Positions 43,799-53,246 of a stretch of DNA of 64,000 bases are shown piece after piece. The notes beneath the pieces are model-generated. The model made no database searches, was not told the DNA's origin, and was given only the letters and a program-made list of their open reading frames with translations. Each line of letters opens with the position of its first letter. Position 1 is the stretch's first letter. The DNA lies in assembly GCA_001603275.1 (NCBI GenBank), contig LUYM01000006.1, forward strand, positions 386,532 through 450,531. Reading direction: 5' to 3'. The position numbers were made by a program, and so were the translations under genes. The stretch comes from Actinomycetales bacterium Actino_02 (GTDB lineage Bacteria; Actinomycetota; Actinomycetes; Propionibacteriales; Propionibacteriaceae).

Positions 43799-44995
43799 AT
43801 GAGGACGAACAGATGGCTGCGGATGGCAGCGCTGGCCCTGCCGCCGGTGCTGGCCGCGTTCTATATCGGAGGGGCCACCATCGACTGGGTGCCGACCCTG
43901 TGGCATCCGGGGATGATCGACCTGGCGGTCTACACCCGTACCGGGCAGAACGTCCTGGCCGGCCACGACATCTTCGACGCCCAAGGCCAGCTGCCGTGGA
44001 TCTATCCGGGCTTCGCTGCGCTGCTCACCGTCCCCTTCGCCTGGCTGCCGTTCGACCTGGCCGCGGCGCTGTGGCTGCTGCTGTGCGTGGCCGCGCTGGC
44101 TGCGGTGCTTCATCGGCTGGGGCTGGCCGGCTGGCGGCTGAGCGCGCTGCTGACCGCGGTGATCCTGCTCGTCCAGCCGGTGCGAGACACCTTGTGGTTC
44201 GGTCAGCTGGGGATCTTCCTGGTGGCGGCCGCCGTGCTGGACTCGATGCCGGGCCCGCGGGTCTTTCGGCGGCGGCTGCTGCCCGAAGGCTGGCTGGTCG
44301 GCGTGGTCACCGCCATCAAGCTGACTCCGGCCGTGGTGGCTGCACAGAACTTCTTCGCCGGACGCCGCAAGGCCGGCCTGATCGCCTTCGCGTCCTTCGT
44401 GGCTGCGACCGGGCTCGGCTTCGCGCTGCTGCCCCGTGACTCGCTGACCTACTGGGCCAAGCTCGCCACCGGCGACTCCGGCATGAACTCCGGCATCGTC
44501 TATGCCACCAACCAGTCGGTGCTGGGCATGTGGACGCGGCTGGCCGGGCACTCCAGTGGCGGTGGCCTGGTGCTGGCCGGGCTGGTGCTCGTCCTGGGGT
44601 TGGTGGCCGGGGTCCGGATGCAGCGCGCGGGCCAGGCCGGCGTCGCACTCTGCTTGGCCGGTCTGACCAGCCTGCTGGCGTCGCCAATCTCCTGGTCGCA
44701 TCACTACGTCTGGCTGGTGCCGCTGGCCATTGTGCTGTGGCAGCACCGGGAGCTCCCCGGCTGGTTCCGGTGGACGGGCTTGGCCTACAGCCTGTGGGGG
44801 ATGGTTGCTCCGTTCATGTGGCTGCGTCGCGGGGACGATGTCGAGTTCGGCTACCAGCCGTGGGAGCAGATCGTCGACAACATCGGCATCGTCGTTGGTG
44901 TGATTCTCCTGGTCATGGCCATTTTCGTCGCCCGGACCGGAAACCAGGGTGAACTCCGGCAGACCCCGGAGGCTTTGTCCTCTCCTGCGGAATAG
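43799..44995 (+). CDS. GT87-type membrane glycosyltransferase (copy 4)
   Basis: 398 residues. More diverged: IDLAVYTRTGQNV, WIYPGFAALL (YPGFAA instead of YPPFAA), AIKLTPAVVA, TNQSVLGMWTR instead of NKSLLG, SPISWSHHYVW. A 26-base gap separates it from copy 3, with TAGGCT 10 bases before ATG 43799, so it may have its own promoter. It ends 17 bases before the clpB operator. Confidence 0.83.
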   Translation: MRTNRWLRMAALALPPVLAAFYIGGATIDWVPTLWHPGMIDLAVYTRTGQNVLAGHDIFDAQGQLPWIYPGFAALLTVPFAWLPFDLAAALWLLLCVAALAAVLHRLGLAGWRLSALLTAVILLVQPVRDTLWFGQLGIFLVAAAVLDSMPGPRVFRRRLLPEGWLVGVVTAIKLTPAVVAAQNFFAGRRKAGLIAFASFVAATGLGFALLPRDSLTYWAKLATGDSGMNSGIVYATNQSVLGMWTRLAGHSSGGGLVLAGLVLVLGLVAGVRMQRAGQAGVALCLAGLTSLLASPISWSHHYVWLVPLAIVLWQHRELPGWFRWTGLAYSLWGMVAPFMWLRRGDDVEFGYQPWEQIVDNIGIVVGVILLVMAIFVARTGNQGELRQTPEALSSPAE

Positions 44996-45004
44996 GTCGG
45001 GCGC

Positions 45005-45031
45005 TAAGCTAGTTGAGTCTGGTGAACTCAA
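45005..45031 (+). promoter_or_regulatory. clpB promoter -10 and HAIR operator (HspR box)
   Basis: TAAGCT (45005-45010) is a plausible -10. Immediately downstream TTGAGT-N7-ACTCAA (45013-45031) is identical over 19 bases to operator 1 of dnaK, including the CTGGTGA spacer, and would cover the transcription start. Confidence 0.85.
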
Positions 45032-45049
45032 CTTTGCTCAGGAGATGGA

Positions 45050-47635
45050 ATGGACACCGAAAAGCTGACCACCCGAAGCCGGGATGCCGTGTCGGCTGCC
45101 GTCCGCAATGCCCTCACCAACGGCAACCCGAACGCCGAACCCGTACACCTGCTGCATGCCCTGCTGCTGGTGCCGGACAACACCATCGCGCCGCTGCTGA
45201 GCGCGATCGACGTCGAGCCGACGGTGGTGGACGCCGCTGCGCAAGGGGCGATCAAGAAGTTGCCCAGCGCCCAGGGGTCGTCGGTCACTCAGCCGGCCAT
45301 GTCCGGCGGCCTGGCCCGGGTGCTCGCCGATGCGCAGACCCGCGCCGAACAGCTCGGCGATGCCTTCGTGGCCACCGAGCACCTGCTGCTCGGCCTGTCG
45401 GCAGTGGCCTCGGACGCCCGGCAGATCCTCACCGACCTGGGTGCCACCACCGACAAGCTCAACGAGGCCTTCGCGGCCAGCCGCGGCGACAAGCGGGTGA
45501 ACTCCGCCTCCGACGAGGGCAGCGAGTCCTCCCTCGACAAGTACTCCGTCGATCTGACCGCCAAGGCGCGCGACGGCAAGCTCGACCCGGTGATCGGCCG
45601 TGACGCCGAGATCCGCCGAGTCGTCCAGGTGCTGGCTCGACGCACCAAGAACAACCCGGTGCTGATCGGTGAGCCTGGTGTCGGCAAGACCGCCGTCGTT
45701 GAGGGGCTGGCCCAGCGAGTGGTCGCCGGCGATGTCCCCGACTCCCTGAAGGGACGCCGGGTAGTCTCCCTCGACCTGGCTTCGATGGTGGCCGGCGCCA
45801 AGTACCGCGGCGAGTTCGAGGAGCGGCTCAAGGCCGTCCTGAACGAGATCCGGGACGCCGAGGGCAAGATCATCACCTTCATCGACGAGTTGCACACCGT
45901 GGTGGGTGCGGGCGCGTCCGGTGATTCCAGCATGGACGCCGGCAACATGCTCAAGCCGATGCTGGCCCGCGGTGAACTGCGGATGATCGGTGCCACCACC
46001 TTGGACGAGTACCGGGAGCGGATCGAGAAGGATCCCGCCCTGGAGCGGCGCTTCCAGCAGGTCTTCGTGGGCGAGCCCAGCGTGGAGGACACCATTGCCA
46101 TCCTGCGCGGCCTGCGGCAGCGCTACGAGGCGCACCACAAGGTGCGGATCACCGACGGCGCGCTGGTCGCCGCAGCCACTCTGTCCAACCGCTACATCAC
46201 CAGCCGACAGCTGCCGGACAAGGCCATCGACCTGATCGACGAGTCGGCGTCCCGGCTGCGGATGGAGATCGACTCCTCGCCCGAAGAGATCGACATGCTG
46301 CGCCGCGACATCGACCGGATGACCATGCAGGCTTTCGCCCTGGAGAAGGAGACCGACACGGCCTCCCGGGAGCGCTACGCCCGGCTGACCGCCGAGCTGG
46401 CCGATGCCAAGGAGGAGCTGCGCGGTCTGGAGACGCGATGGGAGGCCGAGAAGTCGGGCCTGAACCGGGTCGGCGAGATCAAGGAGCACATCGACAAGCT
46501 GCGGATCGAAGCCGAGCGTGCTCAGCGCGAGGGCGATCTGACCAAGGCGTCCCAGATCCTCTACGGCGAGATCCCGGGCCTGGAGGCCGAGTTGGAGCGG
46601 GCCACCGAGGCCGAGGCCAACACCAAGCCCATGGTCAGTGAGGAGGTCTCTGCCGCCGACATCGCCGAGGTGGTCTCGGCCTGGACCGGAATCCCGGTCG
46701 GAAAGATGCTGCAAGGCGAGAGCGAGAAGCTGCTCAGCATGGAGGAACTGCTCGGCCAGCGGTTGATCGGCCAGCGCAAGGCCGTGGTGGCCGTTGCCGA
46801 TGCCGTCCGTCGCTCCCGGGCCGGGATCTCCGACCCAAACCGGCCGACCGGCTCCTTCCTGTTCCTCGGCCCGACCGGTGTCGGCAAGACCGAACTGGCC
46901 AAGGCGTTGGCCGAGTTCCTCTTCGACGACGAGCACGCCATGGTCCGGATCGACATGAGCGAGTACGGCGAGAAGCACACCGTGTCCCGCCTTGTCGGAG
47001 CGCCTCCGGGCTACGTCGGCTACGAGGAGGGGGGCCAGCTGACCGAGGCCGTCCGGCGCCGTCCGTACTCGGTGGTGCTGCTGGACGAGGTGGAGAAGGC
47101 CCACGCCGACGTGTTCAACATCCTGCTGCAGGTGCTGGACGACGGTCGGCTCACCGACGGTCAGGGACGCACCGTCGACTTCCGCAACGTGATCCTGATC
47201 ATGACCTCGAACCTGGGATCGCAGTTCCTGGCTGACCCGACCTTGAACGCCGACACCAAGAGCCAGGCGGTGATGGGGGTGGTCCGGCAGGCCTTCAAGC
47301 CGGAGTTCTTGAACCGGCTGGACGAGATCGTCCTGTTCGACCCGCTGAGCACCGAGGACCTGTCCCAGATCGTTGACATCCAGTTGCGCCGCCTGAACGC
47401 CCGGCTGGCCGACCGCCGGATCAGCGTCGAGGTCAGCCAGGCCGGCAAGGACTGGCTGGCGCTGGCTGGGTTCGACGCGGTCTACGGGGCCCGTCCGCTG
47501 AAGCGGCTGGTCCAGTCCACGATCGAGGACGGTCTGGCTCGCCGGGTGCTGTCCGGTGAGGTGGTCGACGGCGATGTCGTCCACTTCGACCTGAATGCGG
47601 ACAGCTCAGGCCTGGAGGTGACCAGCCGCCGCTGA
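45050..47635 (+). CDS. clpB: Disaggregase ClpB (Hsp100)
   Basis: 861 residues. N-terminal Clp_N repeat domain (~1-145), AAA-1 with Walker [11 protein letters not shown] and Walker [10 protein letters not shown], coiled-coil M domain (~400-520), AAA-2 with [20 protein letters not shown] and [14 protein letters not shown], and a C-terminal D2-small domain. It works with DnaK/DnaJ to solubilise aggregates. It is controlled by an HspR box like dnaK. Ends 5 bases from the convergent methyltransferase. Confidence 0.97.
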   Translation: MDTEKLTTRSRDAVSAAVRNALTNGNPNAEPVHLLHALLLVPDNTIAPLLSAIDVEPTVVDAAAQGAIKKLPSAQGSSVTQPAMSGGLARVLADAQTRAEQLGDAFVATEHLLLGLSAVASDARQILTDLGATTDKLNEAFAASRGDKRVNSASDEGSESSLDKYSVDLTAKARDGKLDPVIGRDAEIRRVVQVLARRTKNNPVLIGEPGVGKTAVVEGLAQRVVAGDVPDSLKGRRVVSLDLASMVAGAKYRGEFEERLKAVLNEIRDAEGKIITFIDELHTVVGAGASGDSSMDAGNMLKPMLARGELRMIGATTLDEYRERIEKDPALERRFQQVFVGEPSVEDTIAILRGLRQRYEAHHKVRITDGALVAAATLSNRYITSRQLPDKAIDLIDESASRLRMEIDSSPEEIDMLRRDIDRMTMQAFALEKETDTASRERYARLTAELADAKEELRGLETRWEAEKSGLNRVGEIKEHIDKLRIEAERAQREGDLTKASQILYGEIPGLEAELERATEAEANTKPMVSEEVSAADIAEVVSAWTGIPVGKMLQGESEKLLSMEELLGQRLIGQRKAVVAVADAVRRSRAGISDPNRPTGSFLFLGPTGVGKTELAKALAEFLFDDEHAMVRIDMSEYGEKHTVSRLVGAPPGYVGYEEGGQLTEAVRRRPYSVVLLDEVEKAHADVFNILLQVLDDGRLTDGQGRTVDFRNVILIMTSNLGSQFLADPTLNADTKSQAVMGVVRQAFKPEFLNRLDEIVLFDPLSTEDLSQIVDIQLRRLNARLADRRISVEVSQAGKDWLALAGFDAVYGARPLKRLVQSTIEDGLARRVLSGEVVDGDVVHFDLNADSSGLEVTSRR

Positions 47636-47640
47636 GCCGA

Positions 47641-48516
47641 CTAGCTCGGCTTCACGGCGGTCAGAGTGAAGCTGGCCGGCAGCCGCTGCGGACGATCGGT
47701 GAGCCGATACTCCCCGGTCTGGGCGTCGAAGGACATCAGGCCAGGGAACGGCTCCCACGGAACACAGTCATGCTCGGTCAGTGAGGTGAGCTGCAAGCCG
47801 GCGTCCAGGACGGCTGTGACGATCTCGGCCAGGCCGTGATTCCACTCCACCGAAACCGGGGAGGCCACCAGGTCGTCCCCGGCGTAGGTGTGCTCCTCAC
47901 GCCAGGCCAGCCACTGTTCCTGCTCGTAGTAGGGCATTTCCAGAGCCAGCGTTTGGCTGCCGCCGGCACTGATCGTGGGCTGCTGGCCGCGATCGACCGG
48001 ATCGGGGCCGAGCTCGACCTGAATCAGTGAGTTCAGCACCGGGTGCCCGTCCCGGATGAACAGCCGTCCACCCGGACGCAGCAGGGCGGCCACGGTCTGG
48101 GCCCAGCGGCTGATGCTGGGCAACCAGCAGATGGCGCCGATCCCGGTGTAGACCAGATCGAACTGGCGGCCCAGCGCTGCCGGGGCCGAGTAGACGTCGG
48201 CCTCGACGTAGTCAATCGGTACTCCGGCGGCCCGGGCCAGCTGCCGGGCTTCGGCAAGAGATACCGGCGACAAGTCCACCCCGGTGACGCTGGCCGCGCC
48301 CAACCGGGCCAAGCTGAGGGTGTCGGTGCCGAGGTGGCATTGCAGGTGAACCACGTCCAGGCCGTCCAGTCGGCCCAGCCGGGGCAGGTCGAAGCGGACC
48401 ACGTCGGACAGCGCGTCCGGGTCGGCCAGCAGGGCGTCCATGCCGTAGCTGCCGGCATGAATCGGGGCTCGGGAATCCCAGTTGGCCCGGTTGATGTCCA
48501 GGTAGTTCTCGCTCAC
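47641..48516 (-). CDS. Class I SAM-dependent methyltransferase
   Basis: 291 residues. Residues NRANWDSRAPIH near the start, then VVHLQCHLGTDTLSLARLG (motif I, degenerate LQCHxGxDTL form), VTGVDLSPVSLAEA and FDLVYTGIGAICWL. This variant is common in actinobacterial Methyltransf_25-like proteins of unknown substrate. GTG 48516 is preceded by TAGGGT with a 6-base gap, so it is probably leaderless. Distinct from the methyltransferase at 37652. Confidence 0.85.
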   Translation of the reverse strand: MSENYLDINRANWDSRAPIHAGSYGMDALLADPDALSDVVRFDLPRLGRLDGLDVVHLQCHLGTDTLSLARLGAASVTGVDLSPVSLAEARQLARAAGVPIDYVEADVYSAPAALGRQFDLVYTGIGAICWLPSISRWAQTVAALLRPGGRLFIRDGHPVLNSLIQVELGPDPVDRGQQPTISAGGSQTLALEMPYYEQEQWLAWREEHTYAGDDLVASPVSVEWNHGLAEIVTAVLDAGLQLTSLTEHDCVPWEPFPGLMSFDAQTGEYRLTDRPQRLPASFTLTAVKPS

Positions 48517-48659
48517 TCGGCCACCCTAGTTCTCCGGGCGGTCACGCGGACGGCGGGTGGCGATCCGGCCGATAGGCTGGGCCGATCCGCAGCACGGGGA
48601 CTACCCAGGGGTCCGGCCAGAGTGTCTCCGGACCGGTGCTGGGCGCATGGAGGATGTAG

Positions 48660-49463
48660 ATGAATCGGGTGGTTCCGGCACCGGACGACGACAACGCCTT
48701 CATGGTCGTGCACGGCAAGACCGAACAGTCCTGGGTGGCACTGGACGACCCGCTGCACCTGGAGTTCGAGTACGTCCAGCGGGTGGCCGACGTCCTGGAG
48801 GTCTCGATCCTGCAGCGGCCCTACACCGACCGGGTCCGAGTGGTGCACGTCGGTGGCGGCGGGATGACGCTGGCTCGCTACGTCGAAGCGCGTCGGCACG
48901 GCACCGCCCAGATCGTCCTGGAGCCGGACGTGGCCCTGATCGACGAGGTGCGCAAGCAGCTGCCGCTGCCCCGGGCCAGCGTGAAGGTCCGTCCGGTGGA
49001 CGGGAAGTCCGGGGTCGCCGACCTGCCCTCGGGTTGTGCGGACGTGCTGATCATTGACGCTTTCGACGGGCCGAGCGTGCCGGCCGAGCTGGCCACGGTC
49101 GACTTCTTCGTGCAGGTCCGCCGGGTTTTGCGTGCGGACGGCCTGGTGGTGATGAACCTCACCGACCAGGCTCCGTTCGCCTGGGCACGACGCTGCGTGG
49201 CCGGGCTGGCCACGGTGTTCCCGGACCTGGCCGTGATCGGCGAAGTGCCGATCTGGAAGGGGCGACGCTTCGGCAACCTGATCGCTGTGGGTGGCGTGGA
49301 GCTGCCCCTGGACGACCTCACCAAGCGGGTGGCCCGGGCGATGTTCCCCTATCGGGTGAGCACTCAGGAGCACCTGCGCGGCTGGCTGGGCGGGGCCGTC
49401 CCGTTCATCGGGGAGGATGCCCTGCCGTCCCCTGCGCCCGAGGGACGCGCCTGGTTCAGCTGA
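48660..49463 (+). CDS. Spermidine synthase-like (spermine/spermidine synthase fold) protein
   Basis: 267 residues. Rossmann core with VVHVGGGGMTLARYVEARR, acidic loop IVLEPDVALID, and DVLIIDAFDGPSVP where spermidine synthases have the catalytic D(S/T)xDP; the substrate Asp pattern is altered, so aminopropyl transfer is uncertain. Many actinobacterial homologues are annotated as SAM methyltransferase/spermidine synthase-like without known substrate. GGAGG precedes ATG 48660. Confidence 0.75.
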   Translation: MNRVVPAPDDDNAFMVVHGKTEQSWVALDDPLHLEFEYVQRVADVLEVSILQRPYTDRVRVVHVGGGGMTLARYVEARRHGTAQIVLEPDVALIDEVRKQLPLPRASVKVRPVDGKSGVADLPSGCADVLIIDAFDGPSVPAELATVDFFVQVRRVLRADGLVVMNLTDQAPFAWARRCVAGLATVFPDLAVIGEVPIWKGRRFGNLIAVGGVELPLDDLTKRVARAMFPYRVSTQEHLRGWLGGAVPFIGEDALPSPAPEGRAWFS

Positions 49464-49506
49464 GAATGCCGGTCTGCAGCCCCGCGGGATCGCTATGTTG
49501 GCGCCC

Positions 49507-50046
49507 ATGACAGCCCGCGAGCAGCTCATCGAGCAGATTTCCGAACTGGCCGTGATCCGGGGCCGGGTGACGCTGGCCTCGGGCCGGGAGGCCGACTACT
49601 ACGTCGACCTGCGCCGGGTCACCCTGGACGGCTTCGCCGCCCCACTGGTCGGTGAGGTGATGACCGACCTGGTCGCCGACTGGGAGTTCGAAGCCGTCGG
49701 CGGACTCACCCTGGGTGCGGATCCGGTCGCGGTGGCCATGCTGCACCACGCCGCGCACGGCGGTGGACGGCTGGACGCCTTCGTGGTCCGCAAGGAGGCC
49801 AAGGCGCACGGTCTGCAGCGGCGGATCGAGGGCACCGAGGTGGCCGGACGTAAGGTCCTGGTCGTCGAAGACACCTCCACCACCGGTGGCTCGGTGCTGA
49901 CCGCGGTCGAAGCCGTCCGGGAAGCCGGCGGCGAGGTTGTCGGAGTGGCGGTGATCGTCGATCGCAATACCGGCGCCAAGGAACTGATCGAGGCGGCCGG
50001 CGTCGAATACCGCTACGCCGTGGGTCTGGACGACCTGGGCCTGTAG
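49507..50046 (+). CDS. pyrE: Orotate phosphoribosyltransferase
   Basis: 179 residues. TLASGREADYYVDLRRVTL (N-terminal orotate-site motif), VRKEAKAHG (catalytic loop) and the PRPP motif VLVVEDTSTTGGSV identify PyrE. It converts orotate plus PRPP to OMP. ATG 49507 lies 7 bases after TATGTT, indicating a leaderless mRNA; ATG 49495 is in frame but sits in the -10. The 152 bases downstream contain two hairpins and no gene. Confidence 0.93.
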   Translation: MTAREQLIEQISELAVIRGRVTLASGREADYYVDLRRVTLDGFAAPLVGEVMTDLVADWEFEAVGGLTLGADPVAVAMLHHAAHGGGRLDAFVVRKEAKAHGLQRRIEGTEVAGRKVLVVEDTSTTGGSVLTAVEAVREAGGEVVGVAVIVDRNTGAKELIEAAGVEYRYAVGLDDLGL

Positions 50047-50067
50047 CGCTCGGCGAGCGCCGCTCAG

Positions 50068-50088
50068 GGGGACGCCGGGTTCGTCCCC
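50068..50088. repeat. GGGGAC...GTCCCC hairpin after pyrE
   Basis: GGGGAC-N9-GTCCCC, next to a second hairpin GCGCTC-GGC-GAGCGC (50046-50060). It may be a pyrE terminator without T-run, or a diverged member of the GGGGAC repeat family seen at 27774 and 37546. Confidence 0.45.
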
Positions 50089-50198
50089 GGGACTTGCCGG
50101 CGATCCGGCGACAACCCTGTGCCGGTGCAGTGGGGCCAGTTAGGCTGTGCTCGTTCGGGTGCTCGGCCCGGCGGTGGTACGGCTGATAGGAGCCTTCG

Positions 50199-50987
50199 AT
50201 GTGGCCATTCATCATCCTCTTGGTGGTCGTGGTGGGGCTCGCCCTGTGGGCGGTGTCGCTCTACAACGGCTTCATTCGCTCGCGGAACCTGATTCAGGAG
50301 TCGTGGCGTCAGATCGATGTCGAGCTCAATCGGCGCTATGACCTGATCCCGAACCTGGTCGAGACCGTGCGCGCCTACGCGGCCCACGAGCGCAACACCT
50401 TGGAGAACATCACCAAGCTGCGCAATCAGGCCGCCACGCTGGCCCAGAACAGCCAGGGCGTTGCCACTGCCGAGCGGGCCCAGGTGGAGGAGCAGCTGAG
50501 CGGCGCGGTGCGCCAGTTGATGGTCAGCGTCGAGGCCTACCCGGATCTGAAGAGCAACATCAACTTCCTCGAGTTGCAGAAGGAGCTGACTGCGACCGAG
50601 GATCGGATCGCGGCCGGGCGCCGGTTCTACAACGCGAACGTCCGCAACTACAACACCCAGGTGGAGTCGTTCCCCTCGGTGCTGATCGCGAACACCTTCC
50701 ACTTCGAGAAGGCCACCTACTTCGAGGTGAACGACCAGGCCGTCCGGCAGGCCCCCAAGGTGAGCTTCGGCGAGATCAGTGACCGGCCGGAAGTGGCCAC
50801 CGAGCCAACCAACGCTCAACTCACTGCTGCGCCGGACACTGCGCTGCCCAACCCGCAGGCCTACGACCAGTCCCAGTTCGGCCAGGCCCCGGGCACGTTC
50901 GGTGCGCCGACCGAGCCCCTCGAGCAGCCGACCTTCACCCAGCCGCCGTCGCAGCCGCCGACCTCCAACCCGCCGGCAGGTCAGTAG
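50199..50987 (+). CDS. lemA: LemA-family protein
   Basis: 262 residues. One N-terminal TM helix (~2-20), then the LemA four-helix region: IQESWRQIDVELNRRYDLIPNLVETV, AYPDLKSNINFLELQ(K)EL and AGRRFYNANVRNYN (quoted in parts), followed by a Pro/Gln/Thr-rich disordered tail (~190-262), as is usual in Actinobacteria. Cytoplasmic or surface role unknown in general. TAGGAG lies before ATG 50199. Confidence 0.9.
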   Translation: MWPFIILLVVVVGLALWAVSLYNGFIRSRNLIQESWRQIDVELNRRYDLIPNLVETVRAYAAHERNTLENITKLRNQAATLAQNSQGVATAERAQVEEQLSGAVRQLMVSVEAYPDLKSNINFLELQKELTATEDRIAAGRRFYNANVRNYNTQVESFPSVLIANTFHFEKATYFEVNDQAVRQAPKVSFGEISDRPEVATEPTNAQLTAAPDTALPNPQAYDQSQFGQAPGTFGAPTEPLEQPTFTQPPSQPPTSNPPAGQ

Positions 50988-50993
50988 TCTCCG

Positions 50994-51614
50994 CTAGGCC
51001 GAGGGGCCGGTTTCGGCCAGTCTCTCGGCCGCGTCGGAGTAGCCCGCTGAGTTCGGCAGCTCAGCTGGTGCGTAGGCGAGCCGGATGACACCGGTCGGGA
51101 AGACCGACGAACTCAGCAGCTTCAGCGGACGGGCCGGGGAGTCATCGGCGAACAGGCGACGTCCATGCTGGGCCGCGACCGGATGGACCAGCAGATGCAG
51201 CTCGTCCAGCTCGCCGGCCGCCAGCAGCTGCTGAACCACCGAGAGTGATCCTGGGACCAGAACCTTGCCCAGCCCCGGACGTTCGCGCAGTTCTCGGACC
51301 GCGGCCAGCAGATCATCAGTGGTTTCGACATTGCGCCAGCCCAGGTCGGTGCGGCTGCGGGTGGCGACCAACTTCGGGGTATCGCCGAGCTGGGCGGCAA
51401 ACTCGGCGTCCACTTCTCCAGCGGCCTCACGATCGGGCCAGGCGCCGGCGAAGCTGTCGTAGGTGACCCGGCCGAGCAGGATCAGGTCGGTGCCGGCGTA
51501 GTCATCGGTGACCGCGGCGGCCATGTTCTCGTCGAAGTAGGGAAAGTGCCAGTCCGGTTCGATCTCGGCGACGCCGTCCAGTGCGATGAACAAGGTGGAA
51601 ACGATGGTGGCCAT
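50994..51614 (-). CDS. Dihydrofolate reductase-like (RibD C-terminal domain) protein
   Basis: 206 residues. VSTLFIALDGVAE, TDLILLGRVTYDSFAG, and VLVPGSLSVVQQLL...DELHLLVHP are the blocks of the RibD_C/DHFR-like family that is abundant in Actinobacteria. It binds NADPH; substrate unknown. There is no cytidine-deaminase domain, so it is not RibD. The N-terminal ATG follows GAGACT and 7 bases, a weak leaderless-type signal. Confidence 0.85.
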   Translation of the reverse strand: MATIVSTLFIALDGVAEIEPDWHFPYFDENMAAAVTDDYAGTDLILLGRVTYDSFAGAWPDREAAGEVDAEFAAQLGDTPKLVATRSRTDLGWRNVETTDDLLAAVRELRERPGLGKVLVPGSLSVVQQLLAAGELDELHLLVHPVAAQHGRRLFADDSPARPLKLLSSSVFPTGVIRLAYAPAELPNSAGYSDAAERLAETGPSA

Positions 51615-51643
51615 GCGCCCAGTCTCGTCCGGCGTCGGTCGGC

Positions 51644-52540
51644 CTAGCTAGCTCCCGCGGCAGGTCTGGGCAATTGCTGTTCCAGGTAGCTCAGCACTTC
51701 GCTGGTGCCTGCGTTCAGCCGGACGGTGGCCAGCCCGTCACCCCGCGTCAGGCCCCTGTTGACCAGGACGATCGGCAGCCCCAGCTGCGCCGCATGCCGG
51801 ACGAAGCGCAGACCGGACATCACGGCGAGAGAGGTGCCGGCGACCAGCAGAGCGCTACTGGCGTCGACGAGCGCGAATGCCGCCTGAACGGTGGCCGGCG
51901 GCACGGATTCGCCGAAGAAGACGATGTCCGGCTTGAGAATGCCGCCGCAGACCGGGCAGTCGGCGATCACGAAGTCCTCGGTTTGGGCCAGGACGGCATC
52001 GGCGTCCGGCGCGATCTCGATGTCGCCGAGCTCGGTGACCCGCTCCAGGAAGCCCGGATTGAGCTCCTGCAGCCGCACGTCCAGCTCGTCGCGGGTCATG
52101 GTGGCGCCGCAATTCAGGCAGCGGATCAGCTGATAGTGACCATGCAGGTCGATCACATTCACCGAGCCGGCTCGCTCGTGCAGCCGATCGACGTTCTGAG
52201 TGATCACGCCGGTCACGATGCCGGACGCCTCGAGCCGGGCCAGCGCGTAATGACCCTCGTTCGGCTCGGTGGTGTGGACCTGGTGCCAGCCGACGTGGTT
52301 GCGGGCCCAGTAATGACGCCGGAACTCCGGGCTGGAAACGAATTGCGAGTAGGTGATCGGGTTGCGTGGCTGAGCATCCGGCCCGCGATAGTCGGGCAGC
52401 CCGGAGTCGGTCGACAGTCCGGCACCGGTCAGGACGGCCACCGGGCGTCCGGCCAGGGCCGCTACCGCCGCGTCGAGATCGTCCTGGGTCGCCGGGGGAC
52501 GGGTGTCCCGCTCGCCGGGCAGCCAGCCGATGCCGGCCAT
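51644..52540 (-). CDS. Sir2-family NAD-dependent protein deacetylase
   Basis: 298 residues. GAGLSTDSGLPDYRG (NAD site), TQNVDRLH, catalytic His in DLHGH, four zinc cysteines (RCLNCGA and DCPVCGG) and KPDIVFFGE. Class II-like sirtuin of standard length with a short N-terminal extension. It deacylates lysines with NAD and may regulate acyl-CoA synthetases. Its ATG shares a base with the dedA stop, so it is cotranscribed with dedA. Confidence 0.92.
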   Translation of the reverse strand: MAGIGWLPGERDTRPPATQDDLDAAVAALAGRPVAVLTGAGLSTDSGLPDYRGPDAQPRNPITYSQFVSSPEFRRHYWARNHVGWHQVHTTEPNEGHYALARLEASGIVTGVITQNVDRLHERAGSVNVIDLHGHYQLIRCLNCGATMTRDELDVRLQELNPGFLERVTELGDIEIAPDADAVLAQTEDFVIADCPVCGGILKPDIVFFGESVPPATVQAAFALVDASSALLVAGTSLAVMSGLRFVRHAAQLGLPIVLVNRGLTRGDGLATVRLNAGTSEVLSYLEQQLPRPAAGAS

Positions 52541-53223
52541 CAGGCCTCGGTGATGTCCGCTCGGCGCCGCGAGCGCTGCACGAGGACCTCGACCACCATC
52601 GGGATCACCGAGATCACCACGATCAGGATCAGCGCGATCTCCAGGTTGTCCCGCACGATCGGCAGGTCACCCAGGAAGAAGCCGAGCAGGGTCACCCCGA
52701 TCGCCCAGATCACCGCGCCCAGGCCGGTCCAGGTGATGAAGGACCGGAAGGTCATCCCGGCGGCACCGGCGACCATCGTCACGAAGGTGCGGACGAAGGG
52801 GACGAAACGGCCCAGTACCAGCGCCCGAGAGCCGTAGCGCTCGAAGAACAGGTGAGTCTCTGTGAGGTGCTTCTGGCTGAAGATCTTGCCGATGAAGCCA
52901 TTGCGGGGCTTGAAGAGCCACGGTGAAAGCCGTAGTCCGACCCAGTAGCCGACGATGTTGCCCAGGACGGCCGCGACCAGCAGGATCAGCAGCGCCACCA
53001 GCAGGGTGCCGATCTGGTCCAGGCCGAAGAGGCGAATCCCGGCAGCCTGCGCGATAAACATCCCGATCGCGAACAGCAGCGAGTCGCCGGGCAGGATCGG
53101 GAAGATCGCGCACTCGGTGAAGATGATCAGCGCCGACACCGCCAAGAACCAGGGGCCGAGAGTCTGGAACAGCCAGACCGGGTCCATGAAGTTGCCGGCC
53201 AGCGGCACGAGTGCAGGAATCAC
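52540..53223 (-). CDS. dedA: DedA-family membrane protein
   Basis: 227 residues. Re-entrant loop FTECAIFPILPGDSLLF (E and P conserved), GNIVGYWVGLRLSP, ALVLGRFVPFVRTFVTMVAGAAGM with the paired Arg residues, and C-terminal helices. DedA proteins act in lipid-carrier recycling and proton-motive-force homeostasis. GTG 53223 is preceded by TATCTT with a 6-base gap; the longer in-frame extension runs through the divergent trmH gene and is not credible. Cotranscribed with the Sir2 gene. Confidence 0.9.
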   Translation of the reverse strand: MIPALVPLAGNFMDPVWLFQTLGPWFLAVSALIIFTECAIFPILPGDSLLFAIGMFIAQAAGIRLFGLDQIGTLLVALLILLVAAVLGNIVGYWVGLRLSPWLFKPRNGFIGKIFSQKHLTETHLFFERYGSRALVLGRFVPFVRTFVTMVAGAAGMTFRSFITWTGLGAVIWAIGVTLLGFFLGDLPIVRDNLEIALILIVVISVIPMVVEVLVQRSRRRADITEA

Positions 53224-53229
53224 GTGGCC

Positions 53230-53239
53230 AAGATACCTT
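53230..53239. promoter_or_regulatory. Overlapping divergent -10 elements (dedA / trmH)
   Basis: AAGATACCTT reads TACCTT on the plus strand (53234-53239) and TATCTT on the minus strand (53235-53230), sharing two bases. It is 7 bases from the trmH ATG and 6 from the dedA GTG, so each transcript would begin at or next to its start codon. Confidence 0.65.
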
Positions 53240-53246
53240 GGTCGCC

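Noticed and set aside
45038..47584. Antisense open frame (~850 codons) opposite clpB
   Set aside because: Coincides exactly with the ClpB reading frame on the other strand; no domain, start signal or independent conservation visible.
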